From an uncultured Shinella sp. (lineage in GTDB: Bacteria > Pseudomonadota > Alphaproteobacteria > Rhizobiales > Rhizobiaceae), in NCBI RefSeq assembly GCF_946479415.1, contig NZ_CAMLFY010000004.1, positions 1 through 64,000 on the forward strand: a stretch of DNA of 64,000 nt, written 5' to 3'. The notes beneath the pieces are model-generated. The model saw nothing but the letters and a program-made list of their open reading frames with translations, made no database searches and had not been told where the DNA came from. The stretch's first letter is position 1, and every line of letters begins with the position of its first letter. Made by a program: the position numbers and the translations under genes. This document shows positions 26,002 through 34,194 of the stretch, piece after piece.

Positions 26002-27048
26002 TCATTGGAAGAGCCGGCATTTGACCGGATCGATCTTGAGGCTCAGCACATCGCCGATCTTCCAGTTGCCCGCCCCGCTGGCGGGAATGCGGACCTGGAG
26101 CGGCACGGCCGTCGCGGCTGTCTTGACGTGCAGCACCCGGTCGAGGCCGTGATAGGCGATATCGACCACGGCGCCGGATACCGGCAGGTCGCCGGGCGGG
26201 CCGATGGCGATGTTTTCCGGGCGCACCGCGAGCGTCGCGGGGCCGGCATTGCCCGTTGCCTCCACCTCAAGGCCCTCCGCGCGGAAAAGACCGTCCGCAC
26301 CGACCTTGCCCTCGATGAAATTCATCACGCCGATGAAATTGGCGACGAAGCGGTCGGCCGGACGCTCATAGACCTCCTCCGGCGCCCCGACCTGCAACAG
26401 GCGGCCGTCCTTGAGGATCGCCATGCGGTCGGCCATGACCAGCGCTTCCTCCTGATCGTGCGTGACGATGATGAAGGTGATGCCGGCCTCGTGCTGCATG
26501 CGCTTCAGTTCGAGTTGCATCTTTTCCCGCAGCTTCTTGTCGAGCGCGCCCAGCGGCTCGTCGAGCAGCAGCACCTTCGGCCGCTTCACCAAGGCGCGGG
26601 CGAGCGCCACGCGCTGCTTCTGGCCGCCGGAAAGCTGCTCGGGCTTGCGGTCGGCAAATTGCGTGAGGTCCGTCGTCGCCAGGGTCTCGTCGACGCGGCG
26701 GCGGATCTCGGCCTTGTCGAGCCGCTCCATTTCGAGGCCGTAGGAGAGGTTCTGGCGGACCGTCATATGCGGAAACAGCGCGTAGGACTGGAACATCAGG
26801 TTGAGCGGCCGCTTCTCCGGCGGCAGCGGCGAGATGTCCTTGCCTTCCAGCAGGATGCGGCCGGCATTCGGGCTCTCGAAACCCGCGAGCATGCGCAGCA
26901 GCGTGGTCTTTCCGCAGCCGGAGGGGCCGAGCAGCGCGAAGAATTCGTTCTCACGGATATCGAGCGTCACATTGTCGACCGCCGTCACCGGCCCGAACGC
27001 CTTGCCGACGCCTTCGATGCGCAGGATCGGATTGCTGGATGCGTTCAT
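26002..27048 (-). CDS. Polyamine-type ABC transporter ATP-binding protein (PotA/PotG-like)
   Basis: 348 residues with Walker A GPSGCGKTT, signature LSGGQKQRVALARAL, Walker B VLLLDEPLGALD and a C-terminal TOBE domain (TLAVRPENIAIG). The set of ATPase plus two PotB/PotC-type permeases plus a PotD-type binding protein marks a spermidine/putrescine-class importer. The start at 27048 overlaps the permease stop by 4 bases. The actual substrate is not necessarily a polyamine, because this transporter class also carries opines and other cationic or amino compounds. Confidence 0.92.
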   Translation of the reverse strand: MNASSNPILRIEGVGKAFGPVTAVDNVTLDIRENEFFALLGPSGCGKTTLLRMLAGFESPNAGRILLEGKDISPLPPEKRPLNLMFQSYALFPHMTVRQNLSYGLEMERLDKAEIRRRVDETLATTDLTQFADRKPEQLSGGQKQRVALARALVKRPKVLLLDEPLGALDKKLREKMQLELKRMQHEAGITFIIVTHDQEEALVMADRMAILKDGRLLQVGAPEEVYERPADRFVANFIGVMNFIEGKVGADGLFRAEGLEVEATGNAGPATLAVRPENIAIGPPGDLPVSGAVVDIAYHGLDRVLHVKTAATAVPLQVRIPASGAGNWKIGDVLSLKIDPVKCRLFQ

Positions 27049-27836
27049 GGGACCTGCTGTTCTCTGTTGAGCCATTGCGAGATCAGGAGCGCCGTAGCAC
27101 TTACGCCCATGACGATGGTGGCGAGCGCATTGACCTCGGGCGTGATGCCGAAGCGGATCATCGAATAGATCTGCATGGGAAGGGTGATGGACGAGCGCCC
27201 GGCGCCCGCCGTGAAGAAAGCGATGATGAACTCGTCGACCGAGAGCGTGAAGGCGAGCAGGCTGCCTGCAACGATCGACGGCAGCAGCACTGGGAAGGTG
27301 ACGCGCCAGAAGGTCGTCCAGCCCGAGGCACCGAGATCGCGCGAGGCCTCGACGATGGAGAAATCGAAATGCTTGAGCCGCGCCCGCACCACCGAGCAGA
27401 CGAAGGCGAGGTCGAAGATGACATGGCTGATGACGATGGTGTGCAGGCCCATAACAAGACCGAGGCGCGAGAAGAAGGTGAGCAGCGCGACCGCCAGCAC
27501 GATATCCGGAATGACCATCGGCGCGAAGGCGAGCGCTTCCAGCCCGTTGCTCTTGCGGCGCCGCGTCTCCATGCCGAGTGCCATGAGCGTGCCAAGCACG
27601 GTGGAGATGACGGTGGCGAAGATCGCGACGATCAGCGTGTTGCCGGCGGCGCGCAGAATGTCGGTGTTGGCGAGCAGCGCGCCGTACCAGCGGACGGAGA
27701 AGCCGGACCACGAGGTCGGCAGGCCGCTATCGTTGAAGGAGAGCAGCACGAGCACGGCGATCGGAAGATAGAGGAAGCCGAAAACCAAAAGCAGCACGAT
27801 GCGGCCCGGCAGCTTGCCGGAAAACGAGGCGTTCAT
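27045..27836 (-). CDS. Polyamine-type ABC transporter permease (PotC/PotI-like)
   Basis: 263-residue inner-membrane protein with about six spans; the EAA loop is VEASRDLGASGWTTFWRVTFP. The segment FTLSVDEFIIAFFTAG is typical of PotC/PotI. Start and stop overlap its neighbours by 4 bases each (ATGA), so the importer genes are translationally coupled. Confidence 0.93.
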   Translation of the reverse strand: MNASFSGKLPGRIVLLLVFGFLYLPIAVLVLLSFNDSGLPTSWSGFSVRWYGALLANTDILRAAGNTLIVAIFATVISTVLGTLMALGMETRRRKSNGLEALAFAPMVIPDIVLAVALLTFFSRLGLVMGLHTIVISHVIFDLAFVCSVVRARLKHFDFSIVEASRDLGASGWTTFWRVTFPVLLPSIVAGSLLAFTLSVDEFIIAFFTAGAGRSSITLPMQIYSMIRFGITPEVNALATIVMGVSATALLISQWLNREQQVP

Positions 27837-28699
27837 TGCGCCGCCTCCCCCTTGCGCTCGCCGCTGGCATGCGCCGTGGCGCGGGCCTGCAGGAGAAGCA
27901 GCACGATCATGGTGAGGATCAGCGCGGCACCAAGCGCGGCACCGAAGGGCCAGTCGTTCGCCGTCAGGAACTGGTCATAGACAAGGTTGCCGACCATCTG
28001 GAACCGCCCGCCGCCGAGAAGCGCGGGTGTGACGAAATTGCCGATGGAGAGCACGAAGACGAAGACGCCCCCGGCTGCGACGCCCGGAAGGGTGAGCGGC
28101 AGCGTGACGCGCAGGAAGGTGCGCACCGGCCCGGCGCCAAGGTCGCGCGAGGCCTCCATCAGCTCCGGGTTCAGCCGCGACAGCGTGGAATAGATCGCAA
28201 GGATGACGAAGGGCAGGTAATTATAGACGAGGCCGGTGATGACCGCGCTCTCGGTATAGAGCATCGACAGCGGCTCGCCGGTATAGCCGAGCCAGCGCAA
28301 CAGGTTGTTGATCAGGCCCTCGCGGTTCAAAAGCACGATCCAGGCATAGGTGCGGATCAGGTAATTGCTCCAGAAGGGCAGCACCGCGAAGAACAGCAGG
28401 ATCGGCTGCGACATCCTCGGCGCACGGGAAATCGCGTAGGCCGCGGGATAGGCGATCAGGATCGCCACCACCGTCGCCGTCAGCGCGATACGCGCGGAAT
28501 TGAGGAAAATCTTCGCGTAGAGCGGATCGAGGACGCGGGCGAAATTCTCGAGCGTGAAGGTATATTCCACCCCACCCCAGACGCCGCGCTGGAAGAAGGC
28601 ATAGCTCAGCACCAGCACGCATGGCACCACCATGAAGGCGACGAGCCAGGCGACGCCGGGTGCGGCGAGCAGGTTCGGTCTGGTGGCATTGAAGGACAA
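27833..28699 (-). CDS. Polyamine-type ABC transporter permease (PotB/PotH-like), TTG start
   Basis: 288-residue permease with the PotB pattern: YAFFQRGVWGG, PFWSNYLIRTYAWI, and the EAA loop MEASRDLGAGPVRTFLRVTLP. The start appears to be TTG at 28699 (TTGTCCTTCAATGCC): a GGGAG ribosome binding site sits about 8 bases upstream, and the next in-frame ATG would remove the first membrane span. A rare start codon may reduce its translation. Confidence 0.9.
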   Translation of the reverse strand: MSFNATRPNLLAAPGVAWLVAFMVVPCVLVLSYAFFQRGVWGGVEYTFTLENFARVLDPLYAKIFLNSARIALTATVVAILIAYPAAYAISRAPRMSQPILLFFAVLPFWSNYLIRTYAWIVLLNREGLINNLLRWLGYTGEPLSMLYTESAVITGLVYNYLPFVILAIYSTLSRLNPELMEASRDLGAGPVRTFLRVTLPLTLPGVAAGGVFVFVLSIGNFVTPALLGGGRFQMVGNLVYDQFLTANDWPFGAALGAALILTMIVLLLLQARATAHASGERKGEAAQ

Positions 28700-28762
28700 G
28701 GCTTCGCTCCCGCAATGCCGTTACGGCATCGCGCATGAATGGATGTCAGGAAGAAAATCGCC

Positions 28763-28793
28763 CGTGGCGGCGGGCCGCCTCCCGGCCGCCACG
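28763..28793 (-). promoter_or_regulatory. Intercistronic hairpin behind the polyamine-type binding protein gene
   Basis: CGTGGCGGC at 28763-28771 pairs perfectly with GCCGCCACG at 28785-28793 (9 bp, 13-base loop that can extend pairing). It lies between the binding-protein stop (28808) and the TTG start of the permease (28699). It probably stabilises the binding-protein mRNA and lowers read-through to the permeases. Confidence 0.65.
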
Positions 28794-28807
28794 AGAAGGG
28801 GCCGCGC

Positions 28808-29866
28808 TTAGTTCGCGGCCTTGATCTCGCTCACGATGCGCGAATAGTCCTTCTGCGCCGTCCCGAGATCGCGCAACAGCTCGTATTTCACGAGGTCGGC
28901 CGGCGCCATCGCCATGGTCGGGTACTGTTCGGACAGCGCTTTGTCGAGGCTCTCCATCGCCGCTTTGTTCGGCACCTTGTAGAGTATGTTCTGCGCGGCC
29001 CAGGCATGGTTCTTGGCATCGAGGATGAAGTTGATGAACTTCATCGCCGCATCCTGCTTCTCCGAGCTTTTCATCACGACGATCGTGTCGATCCAGAGAT
29101 CGGAACCTTCCTTCGGCACGACGAACTTGATGTCCTTATTCTCGGTGATGCCGTAGTTGCACCAGCCGTCCCAGGCATGCACCAGCGACGCCTCGCCGGA
29201 GACGAGCTTGGAGTAGAAGGTCGTGTCGTCGTAGGCGAGCAGGGTCTTCTTCGCCTCGATGAGCAGGTTTTTCACCTCCTCGAGCTTGGCCGGATCCTTC
29301 TCGTTGACCGAATAGCCCTTGGCGAGTTCGCCCGCCGCCATCAGCCAGCGGTCGGTCGCCAGCATCGTCGTCTTGCCCTTGAGGGCATCAGCCGGCTGGA
29401 GCAGGTTCAGCCAGCTGTCCGGCGTGTCCTTGACGAGATCGGAGCGGTAGCACAGGCCCGTCGTGCCCCAGGTATAGGGCACCGAGAAGGTGTTGCCCGG
29501 ATCGTAGGCGAGCGTCGTCGCCTCCGGGTAGAGATTGGCGAGGTTCGGCACGGCGGCCTTGTCGATCGGCGCTGCCAGCCCCTGCCCGTTCAGGATTTCG
29601 GCGAAGGGCGAGGAGACGAAGACGACGTCGTAGCCCTTGCCGCCGCTCGCCATCAGCTTGCCCATGACCTCTTCGTTGGTGGCGTGGTTGACCACCTCGA
29701 TTTCGAGCCCCGTCGCAGCCTTGAACTGCTCCGCGATATCGGGCGCCATGTAGCCGGCCCAGTTCGAGATGACGAGATCGGCGGCAGACACTGTCCCCGC
29801 CGCAAGGCATGCGGCAGCCAGCGCCGCGGCCGCGCAGGTCGCAGTCAGTCGGTTCTTCACGGTCAC
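28808..29866 (-). CDS. Polyamine-type ABC transporter periplasmic binding protein (PotD/PotF-like)
   Basis: 352 residues from a GTG start at 29866, which has a GGGAG ribosome binding site; a second GTG two codons later is possible. The signal peptide covers about the first 27 residues and ends TVSA. The mature protein begins ADLVISNWAGYMAPD, the typical opening of PotD-family proteins, and has the PYTWGTTGLCYRSDLV and HAWDGWCNYGI segments. It is the first gene of the import operon and is divergent from the GntR regulator gene. Confidence 0.92.
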   Translation of the reverse strand: MTVKNRLTATCAAAALAAACLAAGTVSAADLVISNWAGYMAPDIAEQFKAATGLEIEVVNHATNEEVMGKLMASGGKGYDVVFVSSPFAEILNGQGLAAPIDKAAVPNLANLYPEATTLAYDPGNTFSVPYTWGTTGLCYRSDLVKDTPDSWLNLLQPADALKGKTTMLATDRWLMAAGELAKGYSVNEKDPAKLEEVKNLLIEAKKTLLAYDDTTFYSKLVSGEASLVHAWDGWCNYGITENKDIKFVVPKEGSDLWIDTIVVMKSSEKQDAAMKFINFILDAKNHAWAAQNILYKVPNKAAMESLDKALSEQYPTMAMAPADLVKYELLRDLGTAQKDYSRIVSEIKAAN

Positions 29867-29947
29867 GGAAGACTCCCTTGTTTTACGTTGTTCCAACCTC
29901 TTCGACGGGCGCGCCGGTTCTCCGGTCTCATTCCCTATCGCATTGCA

Positions 29948-29969
29948 GTATTATTTAGAAAAAAAATAC
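29948..29969. promoter_or_regulatory. Imperfect inverted repeat in the divergent promoter, candidate GntR operator
   Basis: GTATTATTT (29948-29956) and AAAAAATAC (29961-29969) match as an inverted repeat with one mismatch and a 4-base spacer. It lies in the AT-rich centre between the importer operon (start 29866) and the GntR gene (start 30071 or 30041). Its position fits an operator or overlapping divergent promoters. Confidence 0.35.
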
Positions 29970-30070
29970 GTCAATAGGCCAAGTGCATTTTTGTGGTCCG
30001 CGTATTTCCGGACTTGCGAAACCACGGCTCAAAGGGCAGCATGCACGGCAATGGAAGGCAGACGCGAACA

Positions 30071-31003
30071 ATGACCCCCGAGCCGAAACGCCCCAATTTC
30101 CGCCATGTCGAATTGGCGCAAAAAATACTGGATGTCGCCGGCGAGCGCGGCATGGCACCGGGGGAACGGCTGGCGGAGCAGGCGCTGGCCTCGCTCTGCA
30201 AAGTCTCGAGAACGCCGATCCGCAAGGCTTTGCAGATACTTGCCGAGCGCGACATGGTGACCTCGGATAGCGAGGGCGGCTATCTTCTGGCGGTCGATCC
30301 GGCCGCGACGGCGCGGCTGGAAGATATCGCTGACGGCGATGGCGACAGTGAAATCTATGCCGCGATCCTGCGAGACCTCGCCGCCGGGCGCATTGCCGAA
30401 AACCAGACCGTCGCAGCACTCCAGCGTCGCTATGACGTCTCACGGCAGACGGTACAAAATGCTCTGATGAAACTGGCGGAGGAAAATCTCGCCGAACGCG
30501 GTGCCGGCCAGCAATGGCTGCTGAAGCATTTTGCCATCAGCGGCGATGCGGCGGCGAAAAGCTACGAATTCCGTCTTGCGACCGAGCCGCTGGCGCTGAC
30601 CCTGCCGGACTTCAAGCGCGACATGCCGGCGATGACGGCGCTGCGCCAGTCCATGCTGATCCTGCGCGGCATGAACGAGACGAATTTCGACCGCAAGCTC
30701 TTCGACCGGACGGACTACGATTTCCACCTGCTGATCGCCCGCTCCTGCGGCAATCCCTTCATGGCGGAAGCGCTCGCCAACCACCATCGCCGCCGCCGTG
30801 CCAGCCCGCCCGGTGGCCACGTCAATGCTTACAGGCTGATGCAGTCCAACCTCGAGCATATCCAGATCCTCGAGCAGATCGAGCGCGGCCAGATGGAGCT
30901 TGCCGCCGATCTGATGCGTGTGCATATACAGCTTTCCCAATCGCAGCGCCCCCGGCTCGCCGGTCGCGGCGTTCCTCCTGCCTTCAAGCTTGTCGTGCGT
31001 TAG
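30071..31003 (+). CDS. GntR-family regulator with two winged-helix domains
   Basis: 310 residues from the ATG at 30071 (MTPEPKRPNF); an ATG at 30041 with AAAGGG upstream is an alternative. The first winged helix spans about residues 10-70 (ASLCKVSRTPIRKALQILAERDM), the second about 90-145 (AALQRRYDVSRQTVQNALMKL). A helical FCD-type ligand domain follows (TALRQSMLILRGM, FHLLIARSCGNP, ELAADLMRVHI). GntR proteins normally have only one DNA-binding domain. It is divergent from the importer and 6 bases upstream of glycosyltransferase copy 2, so it probably controls both directions. Confidence 0.88.
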   Translation: MTPEPKRPNFRHVELAQKILDVAGERGMAPGERLAEQALASLCKVSRTPIRKALQILAERDMVTSDSEGGYLLAVDPAATARLEDIADGDGDSEIYAAILRDLAAGRIAENQTVAALQRRYDVSRQTVQNALMKLAEENLAERGAGQQWLLKHFAISGDAAAKSYEFRLATEPLALTLPDFKRDMPAMTALRQSMLILRGMNETNFDRKLFDRTDYDFHLLIARSCGNPFMAEALANHHRRRRASPPGGHVNAYRLMQSNLEHIQILEQIERGQMELAADLMRVHIQLSQSQRPRLAGRGVPPAFKLVVR

Positions 31004-31009
31004 TCCTCC

Positions 31010-32287
31010 ATGGCGCCAGCAAAGACCATCGCCCTCTTCCCGGAAGCAAGCTACGGCGCCGCGCTCAACTGCGTCGGCATCGCCCAGGAATTGCGGCGCA
31101 TGGGGCATCGCCCGGTCTTCCTCTGCCACCCCGGTTTTTCAGGCGTCTTCGCCGAATACGGCTTTGCCGAATACCAGCTGACCGAGGCGGATGCCGTCCC
31201 GACAGACTGGACGGATTTCATCGAGCGCCACCAGGACGCCTTCCGCCAGACGCCGCTCGACCAGCTCGAAAGTTATGTCGGCCCGACCTGGGAGGCGATC
31301 GTCGATACCGCGATGCGAGTGGAGGAGCCGCTGCGCCAGCTTCTGGCCCGGCTGAAGCCGGATGTGATCGTGCTCGACAACGTCGTGATGTTCCCGGCCA
31401 TCGCCAATGCCGGCGTGCCCTGGATCCGCGTCGTCTCCTGCGCCGAAACGGAAATTCCCGACGAGAATGTGCCGCCCTATCTCTCCGGCTGCGGCGACAA
31501 CGAGCGCGAAACCTGGGCCGTCTTCGCCGGCCGCTACGAGAAAACCGTCGCCCCCGCCCACCGACGCTTTTCCGCCTTCCTGGCCGAATGCGGCCTCAAG
31601 GCCCCGGCCGCGCCAACATTCCTCGATCTCTCGCCATGGCTGAACCTGCTGCTCGCGCCCCAGATCATCCGCCATGCGCGCCGCGCGCCGCTCGATCCGC
31701 AAAACGTCGTCTTCCTCGATGGCTGCGTGCGTCACGAGGCCCCCTATACGCCGCCACGTTTCGCCAGTCACAACGACGCCCCGCTCGTGCTGACGAGCTT
31801 CGGCTCGCTCGGTGCGATGGATGTGGCCATGACGAAGCGCATGATCGCCGTCTTCGCGACCCTGCCCTATCGCTTCCTCGTCAATGCCGGGCACTGGCGC
31901 GAGGATTATCGCGACGTGCCGGACAATGTCTTCATCGACAGTTGGTTCCCGCAGCCCTCGGTGGTCGAACAGGCGAGCCTGTTCATCCATCACGGCGGCA
32001 ACAATTCCTTCTGCGAGGCGCTCTATTACGGCGTGCCGTCGCTCGTCATGCCCTATTGCTGGGATGGTCACGACAATGCGGCACGCGCCGCCGAAACCGG
32101 CGTCGGCCGGCGGCTTAACCGCTACGACTGGAGCGATGCCGACCTCACGGCCGCCATCGAAGACCTGCTCGGCGATCAGGAAATGCATGGGCGCCTCAAG
32201 GCCAACGCCTTGAAGATGCACAAAGCCGCGGGCGCAACCCGTGCCGCGGAGGAAATCGTCGGACTTCTGACCCGCGCCTCCCTCTGA
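31010..32287 (+). CDS. UGT/MGT-type glycosyltransferase, copy 2
   Basis: 425 residues, paralogous to the protein at 24692-25984 over its whole length: AKTIALFPEASYGAALNCVG at the start, APLVLTSFGSLGAMD in the middle, then DSWFPQPSVVEQ, IHHGGNNSFCEAL and MPYCWDGHDNAARA. Both copies keep the same DGHDN variant of the donor motif. It starts 6 bases after the GntR gene and is probably co-transcribed with it. Two divergent copies around one importer suggest related but different acceptors, or a heteromeric enzyme; the function is unknown. Confidence 0.88.
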   Translation: MAPAKTIALFPEASYGAALNCVGIAQELRRMGHRPVFLCHPGFSGVFAEYGFAEYQLTEADAVPTDWTDFIERHQDAFRQTPLDQLESYVGPTWEAIVDTAMRVEEPLRQLLARLKPDVIVLDNVVMFPAIANAGVPWIRVVSCAETEIPDENVPPYLSGCGDNERETWAVFAGRYEKTVAPAHRRFSAFLAECGLKAPAAPTFLDLSPWLNLLLAPQIIRHARRAPLDPQNVVFLDGCVRHEAPYTPPRFASHNDAPLVLTSFGSLGAMDVAMTKRMIAVFATLPYRFLVNAGHWREDYRDVPDNVFIDSWFPQPSVVEQASLFIHHGGNNSFCEALYYGVPSLVMPYCWDGHDNAARAAETGVGRRLNRYDWSDADLTAAIEDLLGDQEMHGRLKANALKMHKAAGATRAAEEIVGLLTRASL

Positions 32288-32518
32288 AGGAAGAGAGAAC
32301 CCGGAGCCGGCAGATCAAGCCAGCCCGAGACCTGCCACTGGCGGGTTGCGACGCCATGCGTTCTGGGCCATAAATCGCTCCCCACCTGTCGAAGGCCAGC
32401 CGTCATCACGAGTGTTGCGGGCCGTGCGTGATCCCCACGCCCGGCAAATCCCCCCGCGCTCCGGTTTGGCCCCGGCATGGGAAATGACAATGCGGATCGA
32501 CAAAAAGGAGAACGCATC

Positions 32519-33751
32519 ATGGGACACCTTGGCACGGATTGGCGCAAACGCGACTACCATCGTCAATGGCTCTGGCGGGAAGCAAACCGCCTGTTCGATT
32601 TCTTTCAGAACCGGGCCTTCAACCCCCTCGGCGGCTTTCACGAACTCGACGCCGAGGGCCGACCGATCAACCCCGGCAACCCCGTTCGTGGCATCCATTC
32701 CACCGCACGCATGGTGCATTGCTTCGCAATCGGCAGCCTGCTTGGCCGCCCCGGCTCCGATGATATCGTCGACCACGGCATGAAATTCCTCTGGGAAAAG
32801 CACCGCGACCACGAGCGCGGCGGCTATCACTGGTCGCTCGACAATGCCGGCCTGCTCGATGCCAGCAAACAAGGCTACGGTCACGCCTTCGTGCTGCTCG
32901 CCTCCTCAAGCGCCAAGCTCGCCGGCCACCCGGATGCCGACCGCATGATCGCCGATGTCACCGAAGTGCTGGAAAACCGCTTCTGGGAAGCCAAGCACGG
33001 GGCCATCGCCGAGGAGTTCGAGGCGGACTGGACACCGGTCCCCGGCTATCGCGGCCAGAACTCCAACATGCATCTGACGGAAGCCCTGATGGCCGCCTTC
33101 GAGGCAACGGGTGAGACGAGCTATCTCGACAAGGCGACAAGCATTGCCGATCTCGTCATTCGCCGCCGCGCTGGCGAAAACGGTTTTCGCGTACCTGAGC
33201 ATTTCGACGAGAACTGGGTGCTCGACAAGGACTATCGCGGCAACGAGATGTTCCGCCCCTCCGGCACCACTCCCGGCCACTGGCTGGAATGGGCGCGCCT
33301 CATCCTCCAGCTTTATGCGCTCGGTGGCAAGAAGCACGATTGGATGCCGGAAGCGGCCAAGGCGCTCTTTTCGCAGTCCATCGCGCTCGGCTGGGACAAG
33401 GAAAAGGGTGGTTTCTTCTATACGCTCGACTGGGCCGACGAACCTGCCAAGCGCAACAAGCTCTGGTGGCCGATGGCCGAGGGCGTCGGTGCCGCCGCGT
33501 TCCTCGCCGAACATCTGCCGAGCGATTTCCACGAGACCTGGTATCGCAAGATCTGGGATGCCATTGCCCGCCACTTCCTCGATCAGGACCGCGGCGGCTG
33601 GCATGAGGAACTGACGGAAGATCTCGTGCCGAGCTACACCCTTTTCGCCGGCAAAGGGGATATCTATCATGCGCTCCAGGCCTGCCTGATCCCGCTTTAT
33701 CCGGCGACGGGCAGCCTCACCAAGGGCATCATCGAGGCCGGCGGCCGCTAG
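32519..33751 (+). CDS. AGE-family sugar isomerase/epimerase (YihS/mannose-isomerase-like)
   Basis: 410 residues with the (alpha/alpha)6-barrel pattern of the N-acylglucosamine 2-epimerase family, closest by eye to YihS and D-mannose isomerases: STARMVHCFAIGSLLGRP, DASKQGYGHAFVLLAS, and the three active-site histidines in QNSNMHLTEA, RVPEHFDENW and GKGDIYHALQ. It interconverts an aldose and a ketose such as mannose/fructose or sulfoquinovose/sulfofructose; no other sulfoglycolysis gene is nearby. The ATG at 32519 has an AAGGAG ribosome binding site. A 231-base gap separates it from glycosyltransferase copy 2. Confidence 0.88.
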   Translation: MGHLGTDWRKRDYHRQWLWREANRLFDFFQNRAFNPLGGFHELDAEGRPINPGNPVRGIHSTARMVHCFAIGSLLGRPGSDDIVDHGMKFLWEKHRDHERGGYHWSLDNAGLLDASKQGYGHAFVLLASSSAKLAGHPDADRMIADVTEVLENRFWEAKHGAIAEEFEADWTPVPGYRGQNSNMHLTEALMAAFEATGETSYLDKATSIADLVIRRRAGENGFRVPEHFDENWVLDKDYRGNEMFRPSGTTPGHWLEWARLILQLYALGGKKHDWMPEAAKALFSQSIALGWDKEKGGFFYTLDWADEPAKRNKLWWPMAEGVGAAAFLAEHLPSDFHETWYRKIWDAIARHFLDQDRGGWHEELTEDLVPSYTLFAGKGDIYHALQACLIPLYPATGSLTKGIIEAGGR

Positions 33752-33786
33752 GCCCGCTTCCTCACCGCCGGGCAGACGGGATTGGA

Positions 33787-34194
33787 ATGATCGACATACC
33801 CGACCAGATCTCCACCGCTTGGATCGCCGCCGCCTCGGTGACGTTCCTGATCAAGCACTTCCTGGCGGATTTTTTACTTCAAACCGACTGGATGGCAGCG
33901 GGAAAGGACCAGCCGAAAGGCTGGCTCCTGCCGCTTGCCGCCCATGCCGGCGTGCATGGCGCGATGACGGCGGGGCTCTTCCTCGCCGTCGCGCCTTCGC
34001 TTGCCTGGCTCGGTTTCGCCGATATGCTGATACATGGCGCGATCGACCGCCTGAAGAGCATTTCCACCCGCCGCAAGGCCCTGACGCCCCGGCAAACGGC
34101 TTTCTGGTGGCTGTTCGGGCTCGACCAGACGCTGCATCACCTCACCCATATCGGACTTGCGATCGTGCTCGCCGCCACCGGGTCGGTCGCCTAG
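33787..34194 (+). CDS. DUF3307 membrane protein
   Basis: 135 residues with about four hydrophobic spans and the DUF3307 hallmarks: KHFLADFLLQTDWMA near the N-terminus, AHAGVHGAMTAG, IHGAIDRLKS and DQTLHHLTHIGLA at the end. The several conserved His and Asp in membrane segments suggest metal or proton chemistry, but the family's function is unknown. Its stop codon TAG overlaps the stop of the convergent gene in the palindrome CTAG. Confidence 0.85.
   Translation: MIDIPDQISTAWIAAASVTFLIKHFLADFLLQTDWMAAGKDQPKGWLLPLAAHAGVHGAMTAGLFLAVAPSLAWLGFADMLIHGAIDRLKSISTRRKALTPRQTAFWWLFGLDQTLHHLTHIGLAIVLAATGSVA

Noticed and set aside
32519..33751. Sulfoquinovose degradation locus
   Set aside because: Only the YihS-like isomerase is present; no sulfoquinovosidase, sulfofructose kinase or sulfo-aldolase gene was seen within the window.
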